From assembly GCF_000381825.1 (NCBI RefSeq), contig NZ_KB907125.1, forward strand, positions 1 to 64,000: a stretch of DNA of 64,000 bases, read 5' to 3'. This document shows, piece by piece, positions 61,728 to 64,000 of this stretch. The stretch comes from Thioalkalivibrio sp. ALJT (lineage in GTDB: Bacteria; Pseudomonadota; Gammaproteobacteria; Ectothiorhodospirales; Ectothiorhodospiraceae). The translations under genes and the position numbers were made by a program. The notes under the pieces were generated by a model that was not told the DNA's origin, searched no databases, and worked only from the letters and a program-made list of their open reading frames with translations. Numbering within the stretch: the first letter of the stretch is position 1; every line of letters begins with the position of its first letter.

Positions 61728-63176
61728 TTACCCGATGATTGCGTAATGAGTAACGGACAGCAGGAGACCCGGAAAAATTCCCAGCGCCAGCACGGCGAGC
61801 CCGTTGATGCTCAGTGCAGCGGCCAGGGCGCCGGACGGCTGCACGGGTTCGGCGTTGTCCTCCTTCGGCTCGTCGAAGAACATCATCTTGACCACGCGCA
61901 GGTAGTAGAACGCGCCGATGATCGAGAAGATCACTGCCACCACGCCCAGCCACACCAGGCCTGCGCCCACCGCGGCCTGGATCACCGCCAGCTTCGCGTA
62001 GAAACCCACGGTCGGCGGCACACCCGCCATCGAGAACAGCAACAGCAGCATGATGAACGCGAACCACGGGTTGCGCTTGGCCAGTCCCTTGAAGTCATCG
62101 ATGTGGTCGGCCTCGAAGCCCTTGCGCGACAGGAACACGATCATGCCGAAGCCACCGGCCGCCGTCAGCGCGTAGACAATCACATAGAACATCGCCGAGG
62201 CGTAACCGCTTTCCGTCCCCGCGAGGATCCCCATGAACAGGAAACCCACGTGGGCGATCGTCGAATAGGCCAGCATGCGCTTGATACTGGTCTGCGCAAT
62301 CGCGATCACATTACCCACGGCCAGCGACAGCACCGCCAGGATGATCAGCATGCCCTGCCAGTCGGCATGCATCGGGCCCATGCCCTCCACCAGCAGGCGC
62401 ATCAGGAAGGCGAATGCGGCGATCTTCGGCGCGGTGGCAATGAACAGCGTAACCGCCGTCGGCGCACCGTCATAGACGTCCGGCACCCACATGTGGAACG
62501 GCACCGCCCCCAGCTTGAACGCAATGGCCACCACCAGGAACACCAGACCAAATACCAGTGGCACGTTCAGGCTGTCGTCGGCGGCCGTCAGTTCGGCCGC
62601 AATCACCGCGATGTCCAGCGAACCCGTCATGCCGTAGATCATCGACATGCCGTAGAGCAGCAGGCCGGAGGCCAGCGCCCCCAGCACAAAGTATTTCATC
62701 GCTGCCTCGGTGGCGCGGGTGTTGTCGCGCCAGAACGCGACCAGCGCGTACGAGGCCAGTGACAGCAGCTCAAGCCCCAGATAAAGCGTGAGCAGGTTGT
62801 GCCCGGAGATCATGATCATCATCCCGAGCACCGCGAACAGGCCCAGGATGTAGAACTCGCCCTTGTGAATCCCGCGCTCCATCAGGTACGGACGCGCATA
62901 CAGGAACACCAGGAAGCTGGTGACATAGACCGCGATCTTCAGGATGTCCGCCATCGGGTCCTGCACGAAGGTATCCGAGAAGGTCAGCACCGTGTCCGGA
63001 CCCATCAACCACAGGGTCAGGCCAGCGGCGGCGACCAGGGTCGCCTGGACCAGTCCGTAGGTGACATCGCGCCGCGAATCCGGCAGGAACGCGTCGATCA
63101 CCAGGATCAGGCACGCCATCCCGAGCACGAACATCTCGGGCACGGCGGGGAGGAAGTTGGGGATCTCGAAATTCAT
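61728..63176 (-). CDS. nuoN: NADH-quinone oxidoreductase subunit N
   Basis: NuoN is one of three antiporter-like proton-channel subunits of complex I. The 482-residue protein has about 14 helices. Key features are the conserved Glu in the helix with [20 protein letters not shown] and Lys in [20 protein letters not shown] and [20 protein letters not shown]. It follows nuoM by 13 bases and is followed by the DUF2818 gene. ATG at 63176. Confidence 0.97.
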   Translation of the reverse strand: MNFEIPNFLPAVPEMFVLGMACLILVIDAFLPDSRRDVTYGLVQATLVAAAGLTLWLMGPDTVLTFSDTFVQDPMADILKIAVYVTSFLVFLYARPYLMERGIHKGEFYILGLFAVLGMMIMISGHNLLTLYLGLELLSLASYALVAFWRDNTRATEAAMKYFVLGALASGLLLYGMSMIYGMTGSLDIAVIAAELTAADDSLNVPLVFGLVFLVVAIAFKLGAVPFHMWVPDVYDGAPTAVTLFIATAPKIAAFAFLMRLLVEGMGPMHADWQGMLIILAVLSLAVGNVIAIAQTSIKRMLAYSTIAHVGFLFMGILAGTESGYASAMFYVIVYALTAAGGFGMIVFLSRKGFEADHIDDFKGLAKRNPWFAFIMLLLLFSMAGVPPTVGFYAKLAVIQAAVGAGLVWLGVVAVIFSIIGAFYYLRVVKMMFFDEPKEDNAEPVQPSGALAAALSINGLAVLALGIFPGLLLSVTHYAIIG

Positions 63177-63189
63177 GTCAGGCGTCCGT

Positions 63190-64000
63190 TCAGAGCTTCG
63201 ACTGCGCGATATGCGCCACGAGGTGGTCGATGGTCGCGTTCATCACATCCAGCAGCGGCGCCGGCCACACACCCAGCAACAAGGTGAAGAAGGCCAGCAC
63301 GCCCATCAGGAAGAACTCGCGGCGGTTCATGTCCGACAGCCCGGCCACGTTGTCATTGGCCACTGCACCGAAGATCACACGCTTGACCAGCCACAACGTA
63401 TAGCCGGCGGCCAGAATCAGCGTGGTCGCAGCCAGGAAGGCGATCCAGAAGTCCGCCTTGAATGCGGCCAGGATGACCATGAACTCGCCGACAAAGCCGG
63501 AGGTGCCCGGCAGGCCGGTGTTGGCCATCGCAAACAGCACGAAGAAGGCGGCGAACCAGGGCATGGTGTTCACCACGCCGCCGTAGTCGGCGATCTGGCG
63601 GCTGTGCAGACGGTCGTACAGCACGCCCACCGCAAGGAACATGGCCGCGGAGATAAAGCCGTGCGAGATCATCTGCACCATGCCGCCGGCAATACCCAGC
63701 GAGGCCCCTTCCCAGTCACCGGTATTGCGGTAGATGTAGAACGCGAGGAAGAAGCCCAGGGTCACAAAGCCCATGTGCGCGATCGACGAATAGGCGATCA
63801 GCTTCTTCATGTCGCTCTGAATCAGCGCCACCACCCCGATGTAGACGATTGCGATCAGCGACAGCACGATCATCAGCGTATCCAGCACCGCCGAGGCATC
63901 CGGCGTGATCGGCAGCGAGAAACGCAGGAAGCCGTAGCCCCCGATCTTCAGCATAATGGCGGCCAGGATCACCGAGCCGCCGGTGGGCGCTTCCACGTGC
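63190..64000 (-). CDS. nuoM: NADH-quinone oxidoreductase subunit M, N-terminal part outside the window
   Basis: This is the C-terminal 270 residues of NuoM, the proton-channel subunit paired with Nuo[41 protein letters not shown], the [20 protein letters not shown] helix and [20 protein letters not shown] are diagnostic. The reading frame continues past the window end, so the GTG seen at about 63996 is not the start. NuoM is normally about 490-510 residues, so roughly half is missing. Confidence 0.96.
   Translation of the reverse strand, partial: HVEAPTGGSVILAAIMLKIGGYGFLRFSLPITPDASAVLDTLMIVLSLIAIVYIGVVALIQSDMKKLIAYSSIAHMGFVTLGFFLAFYIYRNTGDWEGASLGIAGGMVQMISHGFISAAMFLAVGVLYDRLHSRQIADYGGVVNTMPWFAAFFVLFAMANTGLPGTSGFVGEFMVILAAFKADFWIAFLAATTLILAAGYTLWLVKRVIFGAVANDNVAGLSDMNRREFFLMGVLAFFTLLLGVWPAPLLDVMNATIDHLVAHIAQSKL

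Noticed and set aside
61410-62762. 450-codon plus-strand ORF opposite nuoN
   Set aside because: His/Gln/Arg-rich antisense of hydrophobic nuoN codons.

Overview
This window looks like chromosomal DNA from a GC-rich gammaproteobacterium, most likely a chemolithoautotrophic sulfur oxidiser of the Ectothiorhodospiraceae/Chromatiales type. The taxonomic call is an inference. It rests on a CsoS1D-like carboxysome shell protein, several periplasmic DsrE-type and rhodanese sulfur-handling proteins, the gene order tRNA-fMet-rimP-nusA-infB-rbfA-truB-rpsO-pnp next to nuoM-nuoN, and high GC content.

Positions 1-8500 are an accessory, defence-type region. It starts with a truncated IS481-family transposase. 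Next is a compact restriction-modification operon: a nuclease-methyltransferase, a specificity protein with two recognition domains, and a HEPN-type protein. The first two genes appear to be separated only by a run of seven T. An integron-type attC site, a tiny ORF cut by a hairpin repeat, and an AT-richer orphan gene of unknown function follow. From 6840 to 8500 there is a graveyard: dispersed repeats, the tail of a HigA-like antitoxin, an IS3-type orfA fragment and the C-terminus of a type I HsdR subunit. No integrase gene and no CRISPR array is visible.

From 8546 to 16000 there is a MenA/UbiA-like prenyltransferase and then a tight surface-sugar operon: glucose-1-phosphate cytidylyltransferase, CDP-glucose 4,6-dehydratase, a 3,5-epimerase, a reductase/epimerase, a FAD protein and a GT2 glycosyltransferase. 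It lacks the RfbH dehydrase of 3,6-dideoxyhexose pathways. Positions 16300-51400 are a mosaic of ordinary accessory and metabolic genes: hydrolases, pyruvate kinase, two c-di-GMP GGDEF/EAL proteins, an ABC exporter, DsrE and rhodanese proteins with a TetR regulator, and an Anbu/alpha-E/ATP-grasp cluster. Within it are a truncated-haemoglobin pseudogene split by a MITE with 36-bp inverted repeats, and a probable Mn2+-sensing yybP-ykoY riboswitch in front of a GDT1-family transporter gene. Three copies of a roughly 150-bp foldback repeat each begin exactly at, and supply, the TAG stop codon of the preceding gene.

From 51400 to the end is a mostly minus-strand housekeeping block: a methyltransferase, then pnp, rpsO, truB, rbfA, infB, nusA, rimP, the initiator tRNA, a DUF2818 gene, nuoN and the C-terminal part of nuoM, which runs off the window.
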